In this document: positions 13,990 through 20,366 of the stretch, one piece after another
Layout: each line of letters opens with the position of its first letter
Position numbering within the stretch: position 1 is the stretch's first letter
From: a virus
IMG/VR virus record: IMGVR_UViG_3300038954_000740
Location: 1-37,163 of that record
Reading direction: 5' to 3' (one strand)
DNA length: 37,163 nucleotides
Program-made: the position numbers and the translations under genes
The notes under the pieces: model-generated
What the model was told of the DNA's origin: nothing
The model's input: only the letters and a program-made list of their open reading frames with translations
Database searches by the model: none

Positions 13990-14017
13990 TGTACAAACAT
14001 TCTTGAAAGTTTGTACA
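13990..14017. other. res-like inverted repeat of the serine recombinase
   Basis: TGTACAAAC (13990-13998), 10-bp spacer, GTTTGTACA (14009-14017): perfect 9-bp arms in a 28-bp site, the size of a resolvase/invertase subsite. A further half-site TTGTAC is at about 14030. It lies 54 bp upstream of the recombinase start, so it could serve both as crossover site and operator. It directly follows the last bases shared with the half-1 copy (GCGTTTCGGGG), where half 1 instead has dif-like sites. Confidence 0.6.
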
Positions 14018-14071
14018 GGCTTCGCCACGTTGTACGGCCCGTCCGATCCGACCGAAAACCGCCCCGCAGCC

Positions 14072-14821
14072 ATGCCGACGTTCGCTGCCTACACCCGCGT
14101 CTCCACTCGTGAGCAGGCCGAAGGCCACGGCCTCGGTACCCAGCGCGAGAAGATCCGACAATGGGCCGACCTGCACGACGTGGAGGACCTGGAATGGTAC
14201 GAAGACCCGGGCGTCTCCGGTGGGACGATGGACCGGGACGGGCTCATGTCGATGCTGGCGGCCGTCGAGGACGGAGACGTCGCGGGCGTGGTCGTCTACA
14301 AGGCCGATCGGCTGTCTCGCAGCCTGCGGGATCTCCTCACGATTCTGGACCGGCGTCTGGAGCCGAACGAAATCCGCTTCGTCTCCGTCACCGAGCAGTT
14401 CGACACGTCGACTGCGTCGGGGCGGCTCTTCCTCCAGATGCTTGGATCGTTCAGCGAGTTCGAGCGCAACGTGATCACCGAACGCACCACCGAGGGGCGC
14501 CGATCGAAGGCCGAGCGCGGGGGCCACGCGTGCGGATCGGTGCCGTACGGCTACCGGAAGAGCGAGGACGGCGAGCTCGTGGAGGACCCGGACACCGCAC
14601 CGATCGTCCGGCGGATCTTCCGCGAGCGGGACGCCGGCGAGTCGCTACGAGCGATCGCCGAAGGGTTGAACGACGACGGCATTCCCACGCGGCGCGGCGG
14701 GGACTGGCACGCGTCGACCGTCTCGTACATCCTGAAGAACCCGAAGTACCGCGGCGTCATGCGACACGTCTTCAGCGGGAAGGAGATGGAAACGGAGGCC
14801 GAGCGCCTGGAAATCGCGTGA
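14072..14821 (+). CDS. Short serine recombinase
   Basis: 249 residues. The N-terminal resolvase domain (about 1-140) has the catalytic Ser in YTRVSTREQ (Ser11), the arginine-containing YKADRLSRSLRDLL and the conserved FLQMLGSFSEFERNVI. A 'Recombinase' domain follows (about 150-235: VPYGYRK...DPDTAPIVRRIFRERDAGESL...GIPTRRGGDWHASTV...NPKYRG). The zinc-ribbon and coiled-coil C-terminus of large serine integrases (usually 450 residues or more) is absent and the frame ends with its own stop. It is therefore either a compact resolvase/invertase-like enzyme or a truncated integrase. The start at 14072 was chosen because the longer upstream frame runs into the non-coding element. Likely role: dimer resolution or cassette inversion/exchange at the adjacent res-like site. 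Confidence 0.93.
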   Translation: MPTFAAYTRVSTREQAEGHGLGTQREKIRQWADLHDVEDLEWYEDPGVSGGTMDRDGLMSMLAAVEDGDVAGVVVYKADRLSRSLRDLLTILDRRLEPNEIRFVSVTEQFDTSTASGRLFLQMLGSFSEFERNVITERTTEGRRSKAERGGHACGSVPYGYRKSEDGELVEDPDTAPIVRRIFRERDAGESLRAIAEGLNDDGIPTRRGGDWHASTVSYILKNPKYRGVMRHVFSGKEMETEAERLEIA

Positions 14822-14836
14822 TGCATAGCTCATTCA

Positions 14837-14864
14837 AAACGCCCGCCCCGGCCGAAACCGAGGC
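14837..14864 (-). terminator. Minus-strand terminator of the small membrane protein
   Basis: On the minus strand CGCCTCGG and CCGGGGCG form an 8-bp stem (one G-U), followed by GGCGTTTTG. It lies 18 bp beyond the stop at 14882 and also faces the recombinase stop at 14821, so it may serve convergent transcripts. Confidence 0.6.
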
Positions 14865-14881
14865 GTATTCGTTAACCTTGG

Positions 14882-15073
14882 CTACGCACCCATCAGGACT
14901 GCTGTCGCTGCCAAAACAGCGACGAACAGGATGCCAATGGTGCCATAGATGAGCACCCTACCGTGTCGATCGGGAGCATCATACTTCGCGTAGGCCCAGT
15001 ACATGAGCGCAAGCGAAATCCCCAAGGCTGTCGTTACTTCTGCAAACGAAAGAATTACATCGAGAAAGGACAT
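14882..15073 (-). CDS. Small two-helix membrane protein
   Basis: 63 residues. Two hydrophobic segments, FLDVILSFAEVTTALGISLA (about 3-22, extending to LMYWAYA) and VLIYGTIGILFVAVLAATAV (about 39-60), are separated by a short charged turn KYDAPDRHGR. The start MSFLDV was preferred to a longer frame because the extra N-terminus is charged and unconserved; AGGAC lies 9-10 nt before the ATG. A minus-strand terminator follows. It may be a holin-like or exclusion protein by size and topology, but that is only an inference. Confidence 0.7.
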   Translation of the reverse strand: MSFLDVILSFAEVTTALGISLALMYWAYAKYDAPDRHGRVLIYGTIGILFVAVLAATAVLMGA

Positions 15074-15210
15074 CGAGTTAGTCCTATCGCTAGTGGTTAC
15101 CCAAACTTCGGGGGAACGGTCGGCAGTTCTACCGACCTTGCCACACTCCATTATGTGGCGACTTGATACGCTCCCTTCTCAATGTAGCTGCTCGCGGTCG
15201 ATGCGATGAA

Positions 15211-15279
15211 AAGCCCCCGGTCATTTCGCTGTAGCCCCCCCTCTCGGCGATCATCTATCGGGGGCTTCCGACTCTTTTT
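15211..15279. terminator. Two-way hairpin with T-run
   Basis: AAGCCCCCG (15211-15219) and CGGGGGCTT (15259-15267) form a perfect 9-bp stem with a long loop. TTTTT follows at 15275-15279 on the + strand and TTTTC follows on the minus strand. It stands in the gene-poor stretch 15074-15455. Confidence 0.55.
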
Positions 15280-15292
15280 GGCTGCACCGACA

Positions 15293-15352
15293 GGCGCCCG
15301 CCCCAAACCCGGACAGGCTTCGTCCGGGCTCCGCTGGCGGGCGCCGTACGTT
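15293..15352 (-). repeat. Branched palindromic element, second copy
   Basis: Outer arms GGCGCCCGCC (15293-15302) and GGCGGGCGCC (15336-15345), inner arms CCCGGAC (15308-15314) and GTCCGGG (15322-15328). The sequence and the trailing GCGCCGTACGTTG match the element at 606-670. Each copy lies beyond the 3' end of one of the two paralogous minus-strand operons. It may be a terminator or a small palindromic repeat family. Confidence 0.6.
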
Positions 15353-15361
15353 GGTTGGAAT

Positions 15362-15373
15362 GTTCGCGCGAAC
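15362..15373. repeat. GTTCGCGCGAAC palindrome (motif-related)
   Basis: A perfect 12-bp palindrome that matches the left part of the dispersed half-2 motif GTTCGCGCGCAAACG but lacks the inner CA. Confidence 0.5.
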
Positions 15374-15398
15374 ACTGGAGATGACGTAGAATGAACAC

Positions 15399-15426
15399 GC
15401 CCGCCCCGGCCGATGCCGAGACGGGC
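15399..15426 (-). terminator. Minus-strand terminator of operon 2
   Basis: On the minus strand GCCCGTCTCGGC and GCCGGGGCGGGC pair fully if G-U pairs are allowed; the + strand would have A-C mismatches. The same stem sequence is used at 20278-20304. Only a weak T-rich tail follows. Confidence 0.6.
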
Positions 15427-15437
15427 GACTGTTCGCG

Positions 15438-15452
15438 TTTGCGCGCAAACGG
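15438..15452 (+). repeat. Dispersed motif, palindromic variant
   Basis: TTTGCGCGCAAACGG: contains the perfect palindrome TTTGCGCGCAAA and the right part of the half-2 motif. It lies just past the stop of the minus-strand gene ending at 15456. Confidence 0.6.
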
Positions 15453-15455
15453 TCA

Positions 15456-16067
15456 TCACGAGCTGTCGCCGTCGTCTGCCACCCAGTAGTCGGGCCAGGT
15501 CGCAGACATGTCCCGATCGAGGGCCTGCTCCATCTCGTGCGCATTCAGCAGAAGAGCTGCAGCCTGCTCGCGTTCCGTGCGGATTTTTTGGCGCAGGGCA
15601 CCTCGTATCCGTTCGGGTCCGCCAGCAGCGATACGAGGATGAATGAAGAACTGGACCTCCTCGTGCTCGCGGCCGTCGCTGGCCACGGGCGTGTAGCACA
15701 GTGCGGGCACCGGGGCCATGATCCCCGTCAGGAATGTCCGCCCGGTGATGTCGCACGTATGACGAATCATCCGCGTCGGAGTGCGGGCCACACCCTCATC
15801 CTCGGTGACGACCTCGCGATTCACCATCACCTCGCGCGTGCTATCGTCAGAGCCGCGGTACTCCTCCCACTCGGAGTAGTAGACCAGCCGCAGCTGGATA
15901 GGACTCCCTTCCCGGGGAGCCCACAGGTAGTTCTCTGGCTCGGCATCGTCTTCATCGACGTCGTGCAGCAGGTCGCTGTAGAGCGCAGCCCATTCGGTGA
16001 TGTCTTGGGGGACGTCTGGGCCTTTTTCAGCGTTCGTAACACTGGGGATTTCATTTCCGTTGATCAT
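15456..16067 (-). CDS. Acidic hypothetical protein, copy 2 of the duplicated operon
   Basis: 203 residues. Distant paralog of 687-1328: both have a W/Y-rich middle, the motif HPRI(A/V)A(G/A)GP followed by a helical region, and an acidic end. Here the middle carries IQLRLVYYSEWEEYRG and a segment with two cysteines (HTCDITGRTF, PALCYTP). The start MINGNEIPS was chosen; upstream is a strong hairpin (16102-16135). No membrane or export signal is seen. In half 2 an extra gene (16247-16489) stands between this gene and the zinc protein. Function unknown. Confidence 0.78.
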   Translation of the reverse strand: MINGNEIPSVTNAEKGPDVPQDITEWAALYSDLLHDVDEDDAEPENYLWAPREGSPIQLRLVYYSEWEEYRGSDDSTREVMVNREVVTEDEGVARTPTRMIRHTCDITGRTFLTGIMAPVPALCYTPVASDGREHEEVQFFIHPRIAAGGPERIRGALRQKIRTEREQAAALLLNAHEMEQALDRDMSATWPDYWVADDGDSS

Positions 16068-16101
16068 AGTGACTCGGGTGGTTTGCGTTAGAGTCGTCGA
16101 G

Positions 16102-16135
16102 ACCCCGGCCGTGCTACGGACACGGCCGGGGTTTT
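16102..16135 (+). terminator. Perfect 12-bp hairpin with TTTT, + strand, upstream of copy-2 gene
   Basis: ACCCCGGCCGTG (16102-16113), 7-nt loop, CACGGCCGGGGT (16121-16132), then TTTC. It is a textbook + strand terminator, but it lies 35 bp upstream of the minus-strand gene starting at 16067. On the minus strand it would be a 5' leader hairpin. Confidence 0.7.
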
Positions 16136-16246
16136 CTGCGTTCGGGCAAGCGGCGCCCGGGACAGCGGCTCGAACGAGCCGGGCCGCTGTGCCCGACGTC
16201 GCGGCCGGAGCACGTCAGTCGTCGAAGGTGGACAAAAGGGCAACAT

Positions 16247-16489
16247 TCACGCCGCGCGTAGGACGATCGGGGGAGGCGCGCGAATCGTGTGCTGGTGGGG
16301 CTTGACGCCAACGAGCTTGCTGGGGATGACGAGACGTGAGGCGCCGCGGCGAATGCACATGCGGACGCTGGACAGCGCTTTCGGCCACGCGTACGAGGGG
16401 GTGAGACCCGCACGGATCGCGGTGAGCGCCCACCGCTCGGCGTGCTCATGCAGCTCGGTGACGCGCCCCACGTCGATGGAGGTCGACAT
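16247..16489 (-). CDS. Small basic protein, extra gene of operon 2 (uncertain)
   Basis: 80 residues starting MSTSIDVGRV. The first half is helical (VTELHEHAERWALTAIRAG); the C-terminal half is basic with PSKLVGVKPHQH and IRAPPPIVLR. It lies on the minus strand between the two-CxxC gene and the copy-2 acidic gene, and has no counterpart in half 1. The leader DNA upstream of it resembles the leader upstream of the acidic gene in half 1, which supports the start. It could be a real insertion into the operon or a chance frame. Confidence 0.5.
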   Translation of the reverse strand: MSTSIDVGRVTELHEHAERWALTAIRAGLTPSYAWPKALSSVRMCIRRGASRLVIPSKLVGVKPHQHTIRAPPPIVLRAA

Positions 16490-16628
16490 GGATGCAGGTG
16501 GAATGGTGGAGTGGAGTGGACAGTCAGTCAGGCCGAGGGACCCGGCCGTGTCTCCAGGCCCAACGGCGACGACGAATCGCCAACTCCAGGCGAGAGGCAC
16601 GACCCGGCTCCGGAGGCCGGGTGTGGTG

Positions 16629-16841
16629 CTACGAACGTGCGAGGCGACGATCGGGCTGCCGGTGCTCTACGGCCGTGCGGGCGTCGACGCGGCCCGTGCC
16701 GTCGCACACAGGGCACACATGCACGTGAGTCCCGAAGGGCGTGGAGCACTCGCGACGGCCGTCCCCCGCACACTTCGGACAAATGCCGGGCGAGAGCGGT
16801 TGTGGGGCGCGCGTGAGACGATGGGTGCCGTTGCTGTTCAT
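16629..16841 (-). CDS. Small two-CxxC zinc-binding protein, copy 2
   Basis: 70 residues, the same length as its paralog at 1438-1650. The knuckles are CPKCAGDGR and CPVCDGTGR, with the shared start MNSNG and tail VDARTAVEHRQPDRRLAR. The cysteine spacing is identical and the region between the knuckles differs, as expected for a zinc-stabilised fold with a free loop. It is preceded by the acidic N-terminally conserved protein and followed by a GC hairpin (CCCGGC/GCCGGG) kept in both halves. Confidence 0.78.
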   Translation of the reverse strand: MNSNGTHRLTRAPQPLSPGICPKCAGDGRRECSTPFGTHVHVCPVCDGTGRVDARTAVEHRQPDRRLARS

Positions 16842-16935
16842 GGGTCGTGGGAGGCTGAAATGTGAGGTCGTGTTAGGGAGCCCCGCCCGAGTGGCGACGA
16901 CCACCCGGACGGGACGGACTCGGGGTAGGGGTGGG

Positions 16936-17481
16936 CTACACCGACGGGACGCGGCCGCGAATGGCCTGGACGAATCCGTCGTCGATCCGCTCCTCGATGC
17001 GACCGGCCTCCGAGGCGTACCGCTGTGCGATCCGGAGCGCGGCTTCATCGCCCGTGTCCGCATGCCGGTTGAGGAAGTCGCACGCGAGGCGCTGCGCCCG
17101 TCGTTGCTCGTCCCGTAGGTCCTCCAACTCGTCGGACGTCATGCGAGTAGGCTCCGAGGTCGTGTCCTCCACGTCGAGCGCCGGCGGTGCCCCATCGCCG
17201 GACGTGGCTCCGTCGCCGACGAAGGTCGTGCCCACGAACGTCTCGTGCGGGCTGCCGACGAGCTCCAGGAGTTCGGTCTGGATCGTATCGAGCTCGTCCC
17301 GCTGGTCGGCCGAGAGCTCACCCGCGGCGCCCAGCTGCGTGAGGACGGCTTCACGGCGCTCCAGCTCGTCAACGTGTTCGGCCGTGTCCCAGTCCATGCC
17401 GTCGCTGACGAGCGACTTGATACGGGCCCAGTTCGGGGAATCGTGTTGCTGAACAAGTGCTGCTTTCTCAGAGTTGGTCAT
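16936..17481 (-). CDS. Acidic helical protein with conserved N-terminus, copy 2
   Basis: 181 residues, the same length as the copy at 1699-2244. The first 55 residues are nearly identical (MTNSEKAALVQQHDSPNW, then IKSLVSDGMDWDTAEHVDEL) and the DNA is also highly similar there. The C-terminal half is largely different (DELEDLRDEQRRAQRL, then a helical end). The pattern of one conserved and one diverged half suggests recombination or selection for a fixed N-terminal interaction with variable C-terminal specificity. First gene of the minus-strand operon in half 2; divergent from the HTH/toxin-antitoxin operon. Confidence 0.85.
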   Translation of the reverse strand: MTNSEKAALVQQHDSPNWARIKSLVSDGMDWDTAEHVDELERREAVLTQLGAAGELSADQRDELDTIQTELLELVGSPHETFVGTTFVGDGATSGDGAPPALDVEDTTSEPTRMTSDELEDLRDEQRRAQRLACDFLNRHADTGDEAALRIAQRYASEAGRIEERIDDGFVQAIRGRVPSV

Positions 17482-17510
17482 GTGCTTGCTGGTTTCAGTG
17501 AGCAATCCAA

Positions 17511-17556
17511 GCCCGCTCGGTCCCTTCCGACAAGAATGCGACCGGGTGGGCTTTTT
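17511..17556 (+). terminator. Hairpin with T-run between divergent operons (half 2)
   Basis: GCCCGCTCGGTC (17511-17522) and GACCGGGTGGGC (17540-17551), 10 of 12 pairs canonical, then TTTTT (17552-17556). Same position and orientation as 2277-2326 in half 1. Confidence 0.7.
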
Positions 17557-17560
17557 CTAT

Positions 17561-17647
17561 TTGCGTGACCTTATACGCCTGTGTATGACAGTGTTCCGAA
17601 AAAGAGGAAACTTTCGTCTATCGCTGTCATACCGTATCATGCACAGG
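17561..17647 (+). promoter_or_regulatory. Promoter-like pair and inverted-repeat operator of the HTH operon
   Basis: TTGCGT (17561-17566) and TATGAC (17584-17589) with 17-bp spacing form a plausible promoter. The -10 overlaps TATGACAG (17584-17591), which is a perfect inverted repeat of CTGTCATA (17624-17631). An outer pair CCTGTG (17578-17583)/CACAGG (17642-17647) surrounds them. This looks like a two-site operator for the HTH protein encoded just downstream. Confidence 0.5.
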
Positions 17648-17671
17648 CACCGAACAGCGACCAGTCAACCG

Positions 17672-17896
17672 ATGCCCGCACAAATGAAGCGACCCGCCGC
17701 ACTCACACCGAAGCAGGTTGCTGCTGCGCTCAACATGAGCCGTCGGCAGATCTACCGCTGGATTGAAAAGGGAGAGATCGAAACAACGAAGATCGACAAG
17801 AACCACCGCATCTTCGAGCGACAGCTTGCGGGGAAGATCGGTGAGCAGGCCGCCGCTGACGTGTTCGATTCAGTTGCAGATGCAGAGACGGCGTAG
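17672..17896 (+). CDS. Small HTH (excisionase-type) regulator upstream of a toxin-antitoxin pair
   Basis: 74 residues. The HTH covers LTPKQVAAALNMSRRQIYRW, with IEKGEIETTKIDKNHRIFER as the wing, a classic excisionase/MerR-like layout. The C-terminus is a short acidic helix. The stop TAG is followed at once by the ATG of the DUF4258 gene, so the three genes 17672-18492 form one operon. It is the positional equivalent of the HTH gene at 2474. Probably autoregulates through the inverted repeats at 17578-17647. Confidence 0.87.
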   Translation: MPAQMKRPAALTPKQVAAALNMSRRQIYRWIEKGEIETTKIDKNHRIFERQLAGKIGEQAAADVFDSVADAETA

Positions 17897-18214
17897 ATGC
17901 TCGACCGGATTGTATACACCGACCATGGTGAAGAAAAACGGCGGGCTGTAGGCGTGTCGGCCCCCGAGGTACGGGCCGTACTTGCCAACGGGACCGTTCT
18001 ACGCCGCTACCCCGAGGACCGCCCGTTTCCGAGCTATCTCGTGCTGGGGTGGATCGACGGTCGACCGGTGCACGTGGTGGCGGCGGATGACGAGGATCGA
18101 GAGGTTACGTGGATCATCACGATCTACGAGCCCGACCCGGACAAGTGGACGGAAGGCTTCAAGTGGAAACCTGAATGGAAGAGCACTGAAAACACATGGA
18201 AAAGCGAGAACTGA
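17897..18214 (+). CDS. DUF4258-type toxin of a toxin-antitoxin pair
   Basis: 105 residues. The beta-rich core with PSYLVLGWIDGRPVHVVAA followed by VTWIITIYEPDPDKW matches the DUF4258 pattern (hydrophobic strands, HVV, then IITxYxPD and a conserved Trp). DUF4258 proteins are found with YgiT/MqsA-type zinc-finger antitoxins, and exactly such a gene overlaps its end by 19 bp. By family analogy with MqsR and related folds it is expected to be a translation-linked RNase. The activity is inferred. Confidence 0.85.
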   Translation: MLDRIVYTDHGEEKRRAVGVSAPEVRAVLANGTVLRRYPEDRPFPSYLVLGWIDGRPVHVVAADDEDREVTWIITIYEPDPDKWTEGFKWKPEWKSTENTWKSEN

Positions 18215-18492
18215 AGGAGGCCCTACATGACGTTGAGGACCTGGAGGGCACACCGTGCTTCCATTGCCCAGAAGGGACGATGGAGCTCGGGACCGTGACC
18301 CGCACGCTGGAGGATGGAGACACTGTCCTCGTGGTGAAGGACGTGCCGGCGCTCGTGTGCGACCTCTGCGGGGCTCCGTCCTTCCCGGAGAGCGTGAGCG
18401 TTCACCTGGAGGAGCTGATGAACGTGGCTGTGACTGCCGACGTCGACTCGGCCGTGCAGCACTACACGCATCCCAAACCGCAGGCTGCGTGA
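18196..18492 (+). CDS. YgiT-type zinc-finger antitoxin
   Basis: 98 residues. CFHCPEGTMELGTVT and LVCDLCGAPSF carry the four zinc-binding cysteines of the YgiT/MqsA N-terminal domain. The usual C-terminal HTH of MqsA is absent, as in many DUF4258 partners; the end is a short helix. It overlaps the toxin gene by 19 bp. It would bind and neutralise the toxin. Confidence 0.9.
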   Translation: MEKRELKEALHDVEDLEGTPCFHCPEGTMELGTVTRTLEDGDTVLVVKDVPALVCDLCGAPSFPESVSVHLEELMNVAVTADVDSAVQHYTHPKPQAA

Positions 18493-18536
18493 CGGACGCA
18501 GCCATGAGCCTTGACGACCCGATGAGCTGGACCCGA

Positions 18537-18745
18537 TGAGACCGATGGACGCACCGACGCCCCCGCTCCGACTGGACGACATTCCGTTCCTCACGTACGC
18601 GTTCCTGTATCGGTCACCGATCGTGCCGATCTGTCTGCGTCCCACGGAGACGGGCTACACGTCGAAGGGTGTGTTCGTGATGGCCCTGGGGACGGAGGCC
18701 GTGAGCGAAGCCGGGCCGACCGGCCTGGTCGCATTGCTCAATTGA
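18537..18745 (+). CDS. Short uncharacterised ORF before the second antitoxin
   Basis: 69 residues (MRPMDAPTPPLRLDD, then FLTYAFLYRSPIVPI). It stands where a toxin would be expected upstream of the second YgiT-type gene but has no DUF4258 pattern. It may be a small unrelated protein, a degenerate toxin or no gene at all. Confidence 0.35.
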
Positions 18746-18762
18746 CCCTTGCCACTGAACCG

Positions 18763-19044
18763 ATGACGCTCGACAGAGGCGAAGCGACTGACAGCGCACA
18801 GTGCCCCATGTGTCCCGTGGGCACGCTGCGGGAAGGCACGACGACCCTCACGATGGAGCGGGGCGAAGCCACGATCGTCGTCAAGGAGGTGCCCGCCGAC
18901 GTGTGCGACATCTGCGGGGAGGCATTCATCGACGAGGACGCATCGGAGAAGGTGTACGAACAAACCGAGGCGGCCGTGGAGAACGGAGTTAAGGTGAACG
19001 TCAGACGCTTCGATCTTCGACGGAAGACGCAAGACAACCGCTGA
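18763..19044 (+). CDS. Second YgiT-type zinc-finger antitoxin (orphan)
   Basis: 93 residues. CPMCPVGTLREGT and DVCDICGEAFIDE provide the two CxxC knuckles of the YgiT/MqsA family. It is clearly related to the antitoxin at 18196, with the shared segment V-V-K-x-V-P-A and equal knuckle spacing. The C-terminus is helical and then basic (RRFDLRRKTQ). ATG 18763 was chosen over TTG 18742. No recognisable toxin lies next to it, so it may be a duplicated antitoxin kept as an anti-addiction element. Confidence 0.85.
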   Translation: MTLDRGEATDSAQCPMCPVGTLREGTTTLTMERGEATIVVKEVPADVCDICGEAFIDEDASEKVYEQTEAAVENGVKVNVRRFDLRRKTQDNR

Positions 19045-19053
19045 CACTACGTG

Positions 19054-19383
19054 ATGATGGAGCGCATCGTGGGAATCATCGGCATTACGCTGATCGCAGT
19101 GGTCGGCGTATACGTTCCGTACGAGGCAGAGTACTACTACACGACGAACAACCGAATCATCGACCGGTCCATCGGCTACGTCATGCTCTTCAACATGCCG
19201 ACGCACGAGGAGACGTGCCGAGACGCTGGATTCGAGGATGACGAGATCGGCGTTCTCTGCTCCGGGGCCATCAATTTCCGCCAGGCAACCTTCGAGCTCC
19301 TGTTGTCCTCGGTCCTCGTGGGGATAGGACTCTACGTGTTTCGGCAACCTCTACGTCCGGACGAAAAGGCCGACCGTGAGTGA
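19054..19383 (+). CDS. Membrane protein with two transmembrane helices
   Basis: 109 residues. An N-terminal hydrophobic segment (VGIIGITLIAVVGVYV) and a C-terminal one (TFELLLSSVLVGIGLYVF) flank a soluble loop of about 55 residues. The loop contains YYYTTNNR and two cysteines (TCRDAGF, LCSGA) that could form a disulfide. This suggests a periplasm-exposed loop with both termini inside. It follows the antitoxin closely. Possible superinfection-exclusion or envelope function; no family recognised. Confidence 0.75.
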   Translation: MMERIVGIIGITLIAVVGVYVPYEAEYYYTTNNRIIDRSIGYVMLFNMPTHEETCRDAGFEDDEIGVLCSGAINFRQATFELLLSSVLVGIGLYVFRQPLRPDEKADRE

Positions 19384-19417
19384 AACGGGAACTGATTGAG
19401 ACCTCGACTCACCATTT

Positions 19418-19434
19418 TTCGCGCGCAAACGCTG
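19418..19434 (+). repeat. Dispersed motif copy upstream of HTH gene 1
   Basis: TTCGCGCGCAAACGCTG, preceded by TTT, 10 bp upstream of the ATG at 19445. Same motif at the same place before the tandem paralog at 19782. Confidence 0.8.
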
Positions 19435-19444
19435 GTGACAGCTG

Positions 19445-19747
19445 ATGACAGACGAAGAGCTGCGGACCCTAGCGGACTACGTCGTCGACGAGCTCGAGCA
19501 TCGCGGCCTCGTGACGCCGCGCGAGCGCGACCTCGTGCCCGTGCGCAAACTGGCTGAAGAGGAGGATGTGAGCCGCAGCACGGTGTACCGCCGGCTGAAC
19601 CGCTACGACATCCCGAAGCGGGACGTGACGGGCAAGCCCAAACCCGAGGGGGACACGCGGACGACGTACGTGAGCCGGTCGGAGTGGCGGTCGGCTGGCG
19701 AACTCTCCACGCGCCAGGTGCGACGAGCCGACGGTCAGTACGACTAA
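19445..19747 (+). CDS. HTH protein, tandem copy 1
   Basis: 100 residues. The N-terminal helix LRTLADYVVDELEHRGL is followed by an HTH: VRKLAEEEDVSRSTVYRRL, then NRYDIPKRDVTG. The C-terminus is basic (RQVRRADGQYD). It is about 90% identical to the next gene, including DNA, so this is a recent tandem duplication. Both copies carry the dispersed motif just before the start codon. It may be a DNA-binding protein acting on that motif or an excisionase-like factor; the differences between copies cluster in the HTH (RSTVYRR versus TRTVYRR). Confidence 0.85.
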   Translation: MTDEELRTLADYVVDELEHRGLVTPRERDLVPVRKLAEEEDVSRSTVYRRLNRYDIPKRDVTGKPKPEGDTRTTYVSRSEWRSAGELSTRQVRRADGQYD

Positions 19748-19763
19748 CCACACCCCCAGTTTT

Positions 19764-19781
19764 GTTCGCGCGCAAACGCTG
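19764..19781 (+). repeat. Dispersed motif copy upstream of HTH gene 2
   Basis: GTTCGCGCGCAAACGCTG directly abuts the ATG at 19782. There is no other ribosome-binding signal. Confidence 0.8.
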
Positions 19782-20084
19782 ATGACAGACAAAGAGCTGC
19801 GAACCCTAGCGGACTACGTCGTCGACGAGCTCGAGCGTCGCGGTCTCGTGACGCCGAGCGAGCGCGACCTCGTGCCCGTGCGCAAACTGGCTGAAGAGGA
19901 GGAGGTGAGCACACGCACGGTGTACCGCCGGCTGAACCGCTACGACATCCCGAAGCGGGACGTGACGGGCAAGCCCAAGGCAGACGGCGACACGCGAACG
20001 ACGTACGTGAGTCGGTCGGAGTGGCGGTCGGCCGGCGAACTCTCGACGCGCCAGGTGCGACGAGCCGACGGTCAGTACGACTGA
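19782..20084 (+). CDS. HTH protein, tandem copy 2
   Basis: 100 residues, the near twin of 19445-19747. Substitutions are few: K for E at position 4, E-R-R-G for E-H-R-G, SERD for RERD, VSTRTV for VSRSTV, and KADG for KPEG. The last 30 residues are identical. The HTH would be in the middle (residues 31-60). It is followed by a 618-bp gene-free region with a small RNA. Confidence 0.85.
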   Translation: MTDKELRTLADYVVDELERRGLVTPSERDLVPVRKLAEEEEVSTRTVYRRLNRYDIPKRDVTGKPKADGDTRTTYVSRSEWRSAGELSTRQVRRADGQYD

Positions 20085-20202
20085 CCGTGTAGAACTTGAC
20101 TGTGCTTCGAGCCGTGCTGTGAGGTGGTATTTCCGTTATGTTTGCGGGCCCAAATCAGCCTTCAGACGCGTCAAACGCCGGTTTTCCCTGTTAATCTTCG
20201 GG

Positions 20203-20250
20203 TTGCATCGACCCCCGACAGCACCTATACTGTAGATCACAATTGTGTGA
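20203..20250 (+). promoter_or_regulatory. + strand promoter-like pair and TCACAATTGTGTGA palindrome
   Basis: TTGCAT (20203-20208) and TATACT (20226-20231) are 17 bp apart. Just downstream CACAATTGTG (20238-20247) is a perfect palindrome within TCACAATTGTGTGA. No + strand gene follows within 450 bp. It could drive an antisense transcript across the small RNA. Confidence 0.4.
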
Positions 20251-20272
20251 CCTTCTGCCGGGTGGCGAAAAG

Positions 20273-20360
20273 AAAAAGCCCGCCCCGGCAGCGCCGAGAC
20301 GGGCCCAAGTCGTGCTGAGCTGCGTGACCTTCCAAACCAGCGCTCAGCGTGACGACCAGC
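20273..20360 (-). ncRNA. Predicted small RNA, about 88 nt
   Basis: Transcribed on the minus strand from about 20360 (promoter at 20367-20395) to the T-run at 20277-20273. Structure: a 5' hairpin with arms GTCGT + GCTGAGC and GCTCAGC + ACGAC (two coaxial stems with a 3-nt bulge), then a terminator stem GCCCGTCTCGGC/GCCGGGGCGGGC that pairs fully only on the minus strand with G-U pairs, then TTTTT. One regulatory hairpin plus a terminator is the size and layout of plasmid copy-control antisense RNAs. No protein frame fits. A target is not apparent. Confidence 0.65.
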
Positions 20361-20366
20361 GCCATC

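Noticed and set aside
13432-14112. 226-residue + strand frame within structured element A
   Set aside because: The matching frame in copy B is broken by single-base indels, the product is Arg/Pro-rich as GC-rich non-coding DNA gives, and it runs through the res-like site into the recombinase gene.
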